The position numbers and the translations under genes were made by a program. 64,000 nucleotides of DNA from assembly GCA_030435675.1 (NCBI GenBank), contig CM059623.1, forward strand, positions 15,415,205 to 15,479,204, in the 5' to 3' direction. Below the pieces are notes generated by a model. That model saw only the letters and a list, made by a program, of their open reading frames with translations. It was not told the DNA's origin and did not search any database. Every line of letters starts with the position of its first letter. The stretch's first letter is position 1. Below are positions 51,510 to 61,402 of the stretch, in pieces. This stretch comes from Steinernema hermaphroditum (taxonomy: Eukaryota; Nematoda; Chromadorea; Rhabditida; Steinernematidae).

Positions 51510-53050
51510 ATGGTTCAACAGTTCACGTTGAACGAAGACAACGAGCTTCGGTTCGACGTCGTGTCGGAAGACGTCATCATTGAACTGTGCTCCGGGAGGG
51601 CCGAAGTCTTTGGTAGTGAACTGAGGCAACGCGAAAAGTACACGTTTGTACCGGGTAATGCGCTTGTTCCTCGTCTCTCTCATTGATACTTGTTTAGGCA
51701 TGAGAGTCGCCGTTTTCTCGTGGACCGGCGCCACTGTCAAGGTTTCTGGGGAGGCGAAGAACGCCTACGTTGCCGAGAACAATCAGCCTATGGTTAGCTG
51801 AATTACGGTTTTGTTGATTACGAGCACGTTCACAGACTCTTTATCTGAACACGCACGCGGCTCTGGAGCAGTTGCGCAGCAGAGCGACAGTCGATAAGAC
51901 CGGCAAAAGCAGAGGACCTCGCGTCATGGTCGCTGGACCGATGGACGTCGGGAAGAGCACAGTCTGCAGAATTCTGGCAAATTACGCTGTTCGTCAGGGC
52001 CACGCTCCAATATTTGTAGATGTGGACGTTGAACAGGTTGGCTCTATTGCACCTGTGCTATGGATATCTGAAAAATTTAGGGAAATCTCTCGATTCCGGG
52101 AACAATCGCCGCCGTTACGGTCGATCGCATTGCTGACCCGGTTTATGGCTTCGACGATAGATATGCAAAGGTCTTCCAGGTTCGAATACAGCGTAGTTGT
52201 GCGGGAGATGTAAATGATTTTAGTTCGGTTCAACGTCACCGGCAACGAACATCCAACTTTACAACCATCTGGTGGACGAACTCGCCGCTTTGGTTAAAAA
52301 TGAGTGTGAGCGCTGTCCTGAACTGAACAAATCGGGCGTGATTATCGATACGTGCAGCTGGGTGAAGGAAGCCGGCTACAGATCTCTCGTCAATGCGGCA
52401 GAGCGTTTTGAAGTGAATTTGGTCGTTGTACTAGATCAGGAACGACTTTACACGGAGCTTAAGCGTGATTTGCGAGATACTGTTAAGGTAGACGTATCGT
52501 AACTGAGAACGCAGAAACTAACTTGCAATCACAGGTCGTCCACCATCCAAAGAGTGGCGGAGTGGAGGCGCGCCCTCCAAGCATGCGCTGCGCCAACAGA
52601 ACGAAGTCATTTCACAAAGTAGTTAATCGGACTCTCAATTCGGAAACAGCGTATCTGTTTCAGTATTTCTACGGCACCCGGCAGATGAGCTTTAATCCGT
52701 ATCGGATTGTGATAAGCTTTGACGATCTTATCATCGCAAAGATCGGGACAGATCGACTGCCGGACTCATGCATGCCCCACGGAATGAAACCTGTCGATGA
52801 TGGAATGATGGTGGTGCGCATCGAACCATCGGTCAAGCTGATCAATCACGTCGTGGCCATCACCGATGGTTCGGTGGTTGATCAAACTCTGTTGAATGCG
52901 CTGGCCATTGGATTCGTCATCATTGTGGATGTTTCGGTTGAGAGTCGGCAGCTCTCCGTCACATGTCCTCAACCGTGTTTCCCAGAGGGAACGACAGTAG
53001 GTCTGCTCTCGGATGTTACATTTGCCGATGACGAAATTCGAGTACATTGA
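51510..53050 (+). CDS. clpf-1: CLP1 polynucleotide 5'-kinase, mRNA 3'-end and tRNA processing, ~436 aa
   Basis: Exons 51510-51654, 51698-51792, 51836-52036, 52081-52170, 52224-52487 and 52535-53050 join in phase. Landmarks are [15 protein letters not shown], the Walker A loop [73 protein letters not shown] and [12 protein letters not shown]1 phosphorylates RNA 5' ends, belongs to cleavage factor II and partners the tRNA splicing endonuclease. The last exon has about 13 more residues than other CLP1 proteins before [10 protein letters not shown], so a small unrecognised intron is possible. The ATG follows a likely trans-splice acceptor. Walker A differs from the common GPTDVGKST by Met for Thr. 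Confidence 0.93.
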
Positions 53051-53253
53051 GCTGTTGAACTATGTGTTTGGTCATCATTATAACTTGTGTTGTACTAAAG
53101 ATCCCAAGTAAAGATTCCTATTGTTATCCATGAAGCTTCAGTGTCGTCTTCTGGGCTCCGCGTCGTCTGTTACCAGACCAGTAGGAAGAAAAATTACATT
53201 TACTACTACTCTGCAAACCAACTATTTCTTTTATTTACACACTAAAATATAAC

Positions 53254-54676
53254 TCAAAAACAATCTTTCGGTTTCTTGCTTATCTCATTATCACAAAATG
53301 TCTCTTCTTCACCGCATGAGTCGCAGTCGGCATACGATCCCGATATGAAGCGGTACTTGTAGATGTTGACGATGCGATAGGGCAGATCGCGTCGCAATTT
53401 CCGGCGATCCCGCTCTTCTGCTGTTATTCCAATGTTACTAGACGTCGCGAACGTGGGCTGAAACGAGAAGCGGGTGATTTTGCTCAGAGGAGTGAACTGA
53501 CATAATTGTCAGCATATTCCGCTTTGACCAGTTTCTCATTGACCTGAAATAGTTGCAAGTTAGCCACGGAATACAGTGGACGATCAAACCCGGAATTCTG
53601 TCCCATCTTCCAGCATTCGCAAAGCGATACGAGCGACATTTATTGAGTCATCCAAGCCGCAGTGCTCGCGCCCTACGAAATCCATTCCCAGGACGGTCAA
53701 CATGCCGGACAAATTCACTTTGCTCAGCGAGTGGGTCTTCTTGTATTTGAAAACGAAAGCTCGGCGAATGTTGATATACGAGCGGAAGGTATGGGGCACT
53801 TTCAACTCTAACTGTTCTGCCTAAAAAAAGAAATTTACAAGCATTCAACAAGCTGGTCCAACTACTCTGATGCACTCCATTTGAAAGAACTTGCCAATAT
53901 CCCATGGTCCATCCGTAACAATAGCAAAGTTCTTCATCACGCCAGCGCGGTTGTTCTCGCCCCACGGGTGGATGTAACTGTGTAGCCATTGACGGAAATT
54001 CTCGAGTACTTTGACGAACGTCGGCGCAGCGTCAACATCAGCCTGTTTGACTCCGGTCAAATTGGTGCAAAACTCGCTGAGGGTGGGATTGATTGTAGGG
54101 CGAACGAATGAGCGAAATTGGCCGACCTGAAAATGAGATATAACTACAAGAACAATAATGTATCAGCACAATTTTCTTTTCATGTGTGTCGATGAGAACA
54201 GCAGGGAACTCGATGATCTCAAACGGATAATCATAAACATCATCTTCACAAGTGCACTCGAAGTCGATAACCACCAGAAAGTCAAAGTTTTGGCGGCTTG
54301 GACGAAGACGGTTTCGGTTGAAATCGCCAGTCAGAAAGCTTTTCAGTCGACCAGGAGTTTGACCATCGTCAGATTCTTCGCAGATGGGAGGTTCATTGGA
54401 GTCCAAATACCCAGCACTTTCATCTAAAATTGTAAACATCACTTAACTGAAAACTTTAAACATTTTCTAACCTTCAGAACTGATTTCTTTCTTCGGCTTC
54501 TTCAGCGACGCAGCGCTCATCAACGCAGCCAACTCCTTCATTTCCATGTCTTCATGCACGTAGATGCCAGAAAAGTCGAAATCCCCAGGCGTAATGCGCT
54601 CCTCATCGTCAGAACAATAATCGTCGTCATCACGTTCGAAGCGGAAGTAGTCGTCGCAGAGCTCTGTTTTGTCCAT
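53254..54676 (-). CDS. eri-1: ERI-1/3'hExo-type 3'-5' exoribonuclease, 398 aa, six exons
   Basis: Exons 54676-54472, 54423-54170, 54126-53866, 53820-53590, 53543-53502 and 53457-53254 join in phase (1197 nt). The DEDDh exonuclease fold is clear: [12 protein letters not shown] (first DE), [51 protein letters not shown] (third Asp) and [23 protein letters not shown] with the final His and Asp. The ~100-residue N-terminus is acidic, without an obvious SAP domain. The C-terminus has [13 protein letters not shown]. The family trims stem-loop RNA ends, including 5.8S rRNA and histone mRNA, and opposes small-RNA pathways in C. elegans. Orthology to eri-1 is assumed from the domain only. Confidence 0.88.
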
Positions 54677-55014
54677 CTCACCGACTGATCGGCGAGCGTT
54701 TCGAGGGATGGAATGAGCTCTTGCACGCGGATGGAAGCGACCGTTTCGCAAAAGCTGTCTATGTCTTCTAGACACGCATTGTTGCAGACAATAGACGTTC
54801 TAGAAGGTCGCCGAAAATGCTCATGTCTGTCGCGCTTTGAACAGAAATCATTTGCGCCTGTATGGAGCAACCGGGGTCCGACAGTGATCGTATCCAATCA
54901 ATGGTGGTCAGGCATGATAAGAGGGACTACCCAAACGACAATAACCAGATGCTTCTGGAGACAACTTCATATATCATGCAAAATAATCACGAAACAAGAT
55001 ACAATCAACAATTT
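54677..55014. other. Spacer between ERI-1-type and NADAR genes
   Basis: About 340 bp between two minus-strand genes; upstream part likely 5' sequence of the exonuclease. Nothing else seen. Confidence 0.4.
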
Positions 55015-55624
55015 TCAATGGAACTCCTCTAAGAGACACTCGCGGATCTTCGTCAGGATTCGCCCTAGCCAGTTCTTTCCGCGCCACTTGCCGCGAACAG
55101 CGACCTTAGGATCATCGATGGCCAGTCCAATTCCCCAGAATGGATCGTTCGGGTTGCACTCGACCAGTTCGGTGCCGGCCGTTTTCAGCAGCTCTTGGCG
55201 CAAATCATCATTCTGGATAAACTGAAAGTATGTCCGGTTTAACTCCAGATCTCCAGCGTCTCTCCCACCTTGTTCATGTTCGCTGTGGCCATAACTTCTA
55301 TACACACTTCGTGCCACTTTGACAGCCGGAACTGCCTCACTCGGCGGCCGTATCGCTTCATGTCGTGTGGATGCGTCGCACGCAAGATCTTTTCGGCGGC
55401 CTCATCGTCATTGAAATATTCTGAATATGTCAATAGAGAAGCGCGCGTGACAAGCACAACTTGCCGGCTTTCTGGTGCGCGTAATACTGCTCGGTGCAGC
55501 TGTAGTTGATTCCGTTGATCTGTAGGCGCTCGCACGGGTAGAAGTTGCTGAAGTAGGAGCTGCCGTTGAAGAAGAGCGTCAGCTGCGTTCCGTCTGTGCC
55601 TCTTATTCTCTTCGTGTGCGCCAT
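55015..55624 (-). CDS. NADAR (YbiA-like) domain protein, 172 aa, three exons, one GC-AG intron
   Basis: Exons 55624-55465, 55420-55269 and 55221-55015 join in phase (519 nt). The protein is one NADAR domain: FSNFYPCERLQINGINYSCT, EQYYAHQKA, then KWHEVCIEVMATANMNK, FIQNDDLRQELLKT, LVECNPNDPFWGIGLAI and the end block RGKNWLGRILTKIRE. Bacterial and plant members act as N-glycosidases on riboflavin-pathway intermediates, and others on ADP-ribose derivatives; the substrate here is unknown. The first intron begins GCAAGT and ends ATTCAG. The gene lies just left of the Harbinger elements. Confidence 0.85.
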
Positions 55625-55866
55625 ACGGAGAGGCCTGGAAGTGGTAGAAATCGAAATAGAGGAAGATCAAGAGAGATCAAAAAGGAAGCGCGCACTCCAA
55701 ACATCACCCACAAGAACAGCGAAATGCAAAACCTCACCAGCGATGGAACGAAACCCTTGGCCTACGATGACCTTTTCCTTCCCAAACACCGAAAGTTTAG
55801 CGTTGTGGGACCGAACTTGCGTTCATGTGAGATCAATTGCGAACGAAAAAGAAGAAGAACGTTTAA
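55625..55866. other. NADAR upstream region, TTTAA target of the Harbinger pair
   Basis: Upstream sequence of the NADAR gene, ending in TTTAA (55862-55866), which is repeated at the element junction. Confidence 0.5.
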
Positions 55867-56140
55867 GGCCTGTTCATACTCGGCGGAATATTCCGCGCGC
55901 GCGGAACAAATCCATTGTAAATCGTGTTTCGCGGAATATTCCGCGCGCACGGAACACGAAAAATGTTCCGCAGGTGTTCATACTTTGTTCCGCGGAACAC
56001 CGACACCACCCGCCGCGATTTTTGTTCCGCGGATCATTTTTCTTGTTCCATGGTCTGCCATGGAATTTTTCGATGTTCCGCGGAACAAATGTGTGGTCTT
56101 ACAGGGATTTTGGCCGCTTTGATCAGGTCTGCTGCTAAAA
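55867..56140 (+). repeat. Left subterminal repeat of element 1, GTTCC/GGAAC type
   Basis: Contains 16 copies of the 5-mer class, including GGAATATTCC twice and TGTTCCGCGGAAC twice. It aligns base for base with 58281-58550 of element 2 apart from single-base gaps, with the motif dinucleotide TT/AA exchanged for CC/GG at nearly every copy. Confidence 0.9.
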
Positions 56141-56289
56141 GAGTGAATTGAGCTGCCATTGTTGGCCAATGGTCATACTTGTGTGCTTCCCAAGCACTTT
56201 TGGACCTATTTGAATCGGCCTTCTCGTCACGCCGCCATGTACTCTATGTTAAATATGTACTAATGCTCAGATGCGTTATTTAGAGGTTT

Positions 56290-56736
56290 ATGATGGATAA
56301 GTGCCACGAAGAGATCATTCCTGGAGAAGAGGAGTTGGTGCTCGTGCGCGAAGAAAACGAACTTGATACTTCACATACACTGCCGAGAAAACGAAAGAAG
56401 AGGGATACATCCAGCATTCAGCCGTGGATTGGTACGGAATATACCGAAGACGACGTGAAACGTCTCATCATCAAAGAAGTGCAGTCTCAAGAGTTCGTCT
56501 GGGCAGAAAGCCATCCAGACTACAAGCCACGTTTGGTCATTACGTGCAAAAGGTGGTTAACGACGTTGAAACAAAAAATCGCTGTCTGGCCATCCAGCTT
56601 AAACATGAGGTTTTGGACATTTGTAACAAGTATGAACTGTTGTGTCTTGACGTTTAGAATAAATGTACCGTTTCCTATGAGTACCTTTCGTTTGTGCTGT
56701 TCCTCGGGTGAATACTGTGTTGTTGGTCAAATATAG
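56290..56736 (+). CDS. Harbinger accessory DNA-binding protein (Myb/MADF-like), exon structure uncertain
   Basis: Starts MMDKCHEEIIPGEEELVLV, has a basic KRKKRD stretch that may be a nuclear signal, then EYTEDDVKRLIIKEVQSQEF and VWAESHPDYKPRLVIT. The last block matches the start of MADF-type domains (xxVWxxSHPDYKxR). After this the given frame loses resemblance, while another frame reads VQKVVNDVETKNRCLAIQLK, so an intron or frameshift is likely near 56540. In other Harbinger elements the accessory protein binds subterminal repeats and recruits the nuclease. Confidence 0.55.
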   Translation: MMDKCHEEIIPGEEELVLVREENELDTSHTLPRKRKKRDTSSIQPWIGTEYTEDDVKRLIIKEVQSQEFVWAESHPDYKPRLVITCKRWLTTLKQKIAVWPSSLNMRFWTFVTSMNCCVLTFRINVPFPMSTFRLCCSSGEYCVVGQI

Positions 56737-56756
56737 TATTATATGCATCTTTCCAG

Positions 56757-58139
56757 ATGGATGCAAACGAAGCGTTCAATTACCTGGTCGTTCTGCGGGA
56801 ACTTAACCGCCTTCGCCGTGTAAGAAAGAAGAAGCGCCGCTACTACGTGCGCCCAGCACATCTTCTTCATCAGCCAGCGCGTTTTCGGCTGTTTCAAACT
56901 TACTACGAATCCGACGATCGCCGAGATCTACAGAAGTTCCTTCGCCTCTCGAGAGATGCTTTCGACGAACTCCATTCTGTTCTCGAGGCGAGGACACATA
57001 AGGCTGGAACTCATCGCTTCCCACTGTCGTCCAGAGAACGTCTTGCCGTGTTCTTAAGGTATACGAGACTTCTCTACATTCTCTATGTTCTTTGCTCTCT
57101 AGATTTGCCGCTCATGAATCAAGCATACGCAGTCTGGAAACTTTGTTTGGGATCGGGTGTAGTACAGCGCATGGAATAATTAAACAAGTCACGGCATCTA
57201 TAAATGAATGCCTCATCTCCTGCATGCCGATGCTGTCAGAAGACTTCTTACGAAGACAGGCGGCAGAATTTCAAGAACGCTGGCATTTCCCGCATTGCCT
57301 GGGTGCCCTCGACGGGAAGCACTTCGATATCAAAGTGCCCTCTGGTCAAGGATCACTGTATTTTAATCACTTGCACTTCAACTCTATCGTTGGTCTCGCT
57401 TGGGTCGATGCCCAATATCGCTTCATACTTCTCGATATCGGCGCACCAGGGCGATGTTCCGACTCACAGGTGAGCAACCACTGTTGGCCTACAGTACTGA
57501 CCTAACTTTTAAGATTTACAACGCCAGTCCGATCGCTCAGGGATTTCTAGATGGCACTTATCAGATCCCCCCACCTGAAAGAGTTAATAATGTGGAACTG
57601 CCGTTTGTTGTTGTCGCAGATCAAGGCTTCCGCTTGTCCGAAGTAGTCATGAGACCATTTAACCAACGCGATGCGGCCCGTGACGAAAGAAAAAGAGAGT
57701 TTAATAAACGACTTTCGAGGTGAGGAGGACAAGTTGACATTATGCCACTATCAAGCTAGTCTTCAGAGCCCGGCGCGTAAGCGAGAACTGCTTTGGCATT
57801 CTCGTCAATCGCTTTCGTGTGCTACTCAGCCCTCTCCAGATGGCAGTTAGCGACGCGCCAAAGTTTGTCGCGGCTCTAGCACTGCTCCATAATTGGCTGC
57901 GAAATCGCGAAATCGAAAGAGGCGAAGAACCCGAATACTTGGAAGTCAACGCTGCCCGACTCTCTTCTTCGACGCCCTCTGTTCACCCGTCAACTTCGCA
58001 AGGAATACGAACGAGAGAACTGTTAGAAAGAGAAAGAGAAACACCAATTTCTTTTCCAGTGCAGAAGGGCACATCGATTGGGACAGAATTCACTGAATAT
58101 TATTGTGTTCAGCGCAATGTTAAAAGAGCTCAACAATAA
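56757..58139 (+). CDS. Harbinger transposase (DDE_Tnp_4 nuclease), 415 aa, four exons, intact
   Basis: Exons 56757-57058, 57103-57469, 57514-57719 and 57767-58139 join in phase (1248 nt) without stops. Landmarks are FLRLSRDAFDELHSVLEA, ETLFGIGCSTAHGIIKQV, HCLGALDGKHFDIKVP (first Asp), FNSIVGLAWVDAQYRFILLD, PFVVVADQGFRLSEVVMRPF (second Asp) and LSRARRVSENCFGILVNRF (catalytic Glu). All catalytic positions are kept, so this copy could be active. The C-terminal ~45 residues are Ser/Glu-rich. All three introns are 44-47 bp long with GT-AG ends. Confidence 0.92.
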
Positions 58140-58689
58140 AACCAGAAATGAGACACCTGAGGCGTCAAGAAATTCCTACGGTGCAAGTTGCCCCGCGCGC
58201 GCGGGGCAAATCGGTGCCCCGCGCGTTCGACGCCATTTTTGCCCCGCGCGCGCGGGGCAAAAGTATGAACGGCCCTTTAAGGCTTGGTCATACTCCGCGG
58301 GGTACCCCGCGCGCGCGGGGCAAATCCATTGTAAATTGTGCCCCGCGGGGTACCCCGCGCGCACGGGGCAAAAAAAATGCCCCGCGGGTGGTCATACTTT
58401 GCCCCGCGGAACATCGGCACCACCCGCCGCGATCTTTGCCCCGCGGGGCATTTTCTTTGCCCCATGGTTTTCCACGGGGTTTTTCGATGATCCGCGGGGC
58501 AAAATCGAGGTCTTGCACGGATTTTTGCCGTTTTGATCAGGTCTGCGCACGAAATGCTGTGCTTTCATGAAATTTGAGACAGTGTGTAGTGTTTTGAGTA
58601 GTTTTGGATGCATTTACTAGTAGTTGGTACGAGTACTGTGCTTCGCGTGGACTAAGTTATCTTTTCAATAGTTTTCGACTGTTTTTCGT

Positions 58690-59365
58690 GCGTTTTTTGT
58701 TCCGAATGCGTCAGCATTGAGGACTGCGCGGCCGATTCAGAGTGAGAAGACTGCTCTGGTCGGACTGAAGTCGACGGTAAGTTAGAAAAAGCCACAGTTT
58801 ATGACTTATTTGTGTTACTTTCAGATTGGTGCAGGATAATAATAAGCTGCAACGACCAGTTCATCAAGAAGCGCTCTCCGAAGAAGCTCTATTTGCGCTA
58901 GAATGAAAATGCACATTCTTTGTCTAGTGTAAAGAATACGTGTCTCTGGAGCATATTGCGCGAGGAAGCCTGGAACACTCGCACAATCTCTTTCATAATA
59001 ATTTGACGCAATAGTTTCGTAACCACTGCATGTTCTGCCTGGGAAGTGCGATTATTCTGTTCCAAACTCTTCCTCGCACCATGTGATCCAGAGAAACGCA
59101 TTCCTTGCGCTAGTATGCACACAGGAAAGTCTTGCGTAGTTTCATCTAGATTCTAGCGCAAAACGAGCTTCAGTTGGCAGCGATTCTTGATGAACTCGGC
59201 GGTCATCGTGCTCTTGTTCCGTATAGATCTGAAACAAATGCGAAATAAGTCATAAGTGAACAGTTTTTCCAGCATACCGTTAACTGCATCTGATCATGGC
59301 GGCCTTCTCATTCCAAATCGATCGCGCTGTCCTCAATGGTGACTCTTTCGAACACAAACGCGCGA
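58690..59365. repeat. Inverted repeat forming the interior of element 2, exon-intron-like arms
   Basis: The left arm (about 58740-58974) and right arm (about 59061-59340, inverse) share ATTCAGAGTGAGAAG / ATTTGGAATGAGAAG, then an intron-like stretch (GTAAGTT...TTTCAG / GTATGCT...TTTCAG). AGTTCATCAAGAA, TTTGCGCTAGAAT and GTCTCTGGA..GCGAGGAAG follow. Both arms look like a captured two-exon sequence ending in LRSTOP, but frames no longer agree. Origin unknown. Confidence 0.6.
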
Positions 59366-59757
59366 AAAACCATCAAAGCTATTGAAATAGGCCACAACAG
59401 CCATATAACACACAGTGGTTGCTCAGAGGAACCCGTTCTATGCCCACTACGAAGCTCTTCGCAGTCTAGGGAATAGTTCGAAACACATTCCGATTGTTCG
59501 AAACATGTCAAATCCCAAATAGGCCAGATCAGTACGGTCATCTTGCTGTGCTCGACCGAACACTGCTAGATTTGCGTAGGTACAGAATAAACATTCCTGA
59601 TAAGTTGCATCTCATTCGCTGAAAACAACGTATGTGCAAATACAGGTGGTTGTGGCCCCGTAGACAAGTCAAAATGTACTCATCCCGCAATTCCGAACAA
59701 GCGCCGATAAATAACACAACACGAAGCGCCTGAGGCGTCAAGATGATGAACGGTACA

Positions 59758-59980
59758 AGGTTGTTCCATGACACGAAGCACCTGAGGCGCCAAGCAAATC
59801 CTACGGTGGCAAGTTGCCCCACACGCGCGGGGCAAATGGGTGGTCATACTCCGCCGGGAAGTATGACCACTATTTTGCCCCGCGCGTGCGGAATACCCCG
59901 CGCGCACGGGGCAAATCGATGCCCCGTGGGTTTGACGCCATTTTTGCCCCGCGCGCGCGGGGCAAAAGTATGACCAAGCC
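59758..59980. repeat. Right subterminal region of element 2 with hybrid motifs and a mini-foldback
   Basis: Aligns with the right end of element 1 (58150-58275). It contains a hybrid palindrome GGAATACCCC near 59890 and a miniature foldback GTGGTCATACT/AGTATGACCAC (59840-59870). Just left, at 59721-59773, lies a diverged copy of its beginning with GTTCC where this one has GCCCC. Confidence 0.75.
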
Positions 59981-60061
59981 TTTACCTTTCTCTTTGTTTC
60001 GTGCCTGTTTGATAGTTCTCGATTATCCTTTATTCCCGTTTCAGGAGCTACCTCAACGACC

Positions 60062-61402
60062 ATGATAAAACGTGTCGTGTGTGCGATGTCCGGCGGCGTC
60101 GACAGTGCCGTGAGCGCTTGGTTGCTGCAGAAGAAAGGCTTCGATGTTACTGGTGTTTACATGGTTAGCATAAACAGTTCTATTGCTATATCCGAGTGCT
60201 AAATTTCAGGTGAACTGGGATCACGTCGAAGAGGGCGTTTCGCAATGTCCTCGAACGAAGGACCAGGCCGATGCGCAGATGGTTTGTGATCGGCTAGGCA
60301 TACGACTCCATGTCGTTAATTTTGTGAAAGAATACTGGAACGATGTCTTCATGTAACCATTATTCATTCGCCCACACTGCTTGGAGAAATACTCCGATGT
60401 CGAGAAACCGTATTATGACTGTCACTTTCAGGCCTCTTGTGTCCAACTACAAGCTGGGACGGACGGTCGTATCCGATATCGCCTGCAACACTCTTATCAA
60501 ATTCGATCTGCTGCACAAATTCGCGTTCGAAGAACTTGGCGCAGATGCCGTCGCCACCGGACATTTCGCGCGAACGACGCAGGGCGATTATTTGGAGAAT
60601 ATCGATGATGGCAGTGTTGTTCAGCTGCTGAAACCGGTCGATCCCTTGAAAGACCAAACATACTTCCTTTCGAATCTCTCCGGCAAACAGCTACGACGAT
60701 CGATGTTTCCGGTGGGATCTTTACTCAAGTCGCAGGTCAGAAAAATCGCCGATTCTGAAAGCGTGCTGTCCGATGTAGCTCGTAAGCCAGAGGTACACCT
60801 AGTGGCGATCAATTTTTGCTACTTCTGGGCATTATTTTAGAGTATGGGTATTTGTTTCATCGGAAAACGAAAAAACTTCGAATCGTTCATGGATCAGTAC
60901 ATTGAGCCGAGCAGGGGGCCTATTGTCGATAGAGAAACTGGAGGCGTAATCGGCGAACACTCAGGAATCCATCATTTCACCATCGGGAAAAGAGTGAAGA
61001 TCGCCCCGGAACAGTTCCAGAGCGCGGACGGCTTGTTTGTGTGCTCCATCGACGCTGGAACGAATACCGTATTTGTGGTATGTAGCATTGCGTTAGAAGG
61101 TGACGATAGTGAAAAGTGCACAGTGTCATGGTTCCACGAATCCCCTCTTATACGCCCGAGTGTTTGAAATCGGAAAAGTGCACTGGATCAACGAACAGTC
61201 CTCAGCGCGTCAACTGAACTTCCGATGCCAACGAACTCACCCAATCCTGCAGTGTGCATTAGAAGCCAAGTCGTCGAATAGAACCTTAGTGAAGCCTAGA
61301 CATCCTGTACGAGCCGCGGCACCAGGTCAGATGTGCGTTTTTTATGAAGGCGATGTTTGTTTGGGAAGCGGCGAAATCAGGCGCGTTGTTGATACACTTT
61401 GA
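60062..61402 (+). CDS. mttu-1: Mitochondrial tRNA-specific 2-thiouridylase (TRMU/MnmA), 373 aa, five exons
   Basis: Exons 60062-60163, 60210-60352, 60432-60792, 60841-61077 and 61124-61402 join in phase (1122 nt). Landmarks are the PP-loop [18 protein letters not shown] at the N-terminus, [22 protein letters not shown] with the first catalytic Cys, [38 protein letters not shown] with the second catalytic Cys, and [10 protein letters not shown] at the end. It thiolates U34 of mitochondrial tRNAs for Lys, Glu and Gln. The start follows a TTTCAG acceptor by 18 bases, as for a trans-spliced mRNA. The RTPxPD motif before the first Cys is changed to RTVVSD. The symbol follows the C. elegans name as I recall it. 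Confidence 0.93.

Larger units (their letters stand above)
55867..58275 (+). mobile_element. PIF/Harbinger transposon 1, about 2.4 kb, apparently coding-intact
   Basis: The left terminus GGCCTGTTCATACT and the reverse-complemented right terminus (G)GGCCGTTCATACT form short inverted repeats. TTTAA flanks both sides (55862-55866 and 58276-58280). Long subterminal regions (55867-56140 and 58150-58275) are built of palindromic 5-mers: GTTCC/GGAAC type on the left, GCCCC/GGGGC type on the right. Inside are a Myb/MADF-like gene and an intact DDE nuclease gene, the two-gene layout typical of Harbinger elements. Confidence 0.85.
58281..59980. mobile_element. PIF/Harbinger element 2, ~1.7 kb, non-autonomous, head-to-tail with element 1
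   Basis: Starts GGCTTGGTCATACT (58281) and ends in its exact reverse complement AGTATGACCAAGCC (59980). It is flanked by TTTAA on the left, shared with element 1, and TTTAC on the right. Its left 270 bp and right ~200 bp correspond to those of element 1 but use GCCCC/GGGGC motifs. No transposase remains; the interior is a separate inverted structure. It ends 81 bp before the TRMU start codon. Confidence 0.85.

Noticed and set aside
52620..52660. Short intron inside the last CLP1 exon
   Set aside because: A GTAGTT...ACAG stretch of about 31 bp exists but its removal would shift the frame; the continuous frame was kept, leaving about 13 extra residues.
58148..58570. GC-rich frames with repeated CPARAGQ / APRARGKS peptides
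   Set aside because: Translations of palindromic subterminal repeats of the Harbinger elements, open in several frames on both strands.
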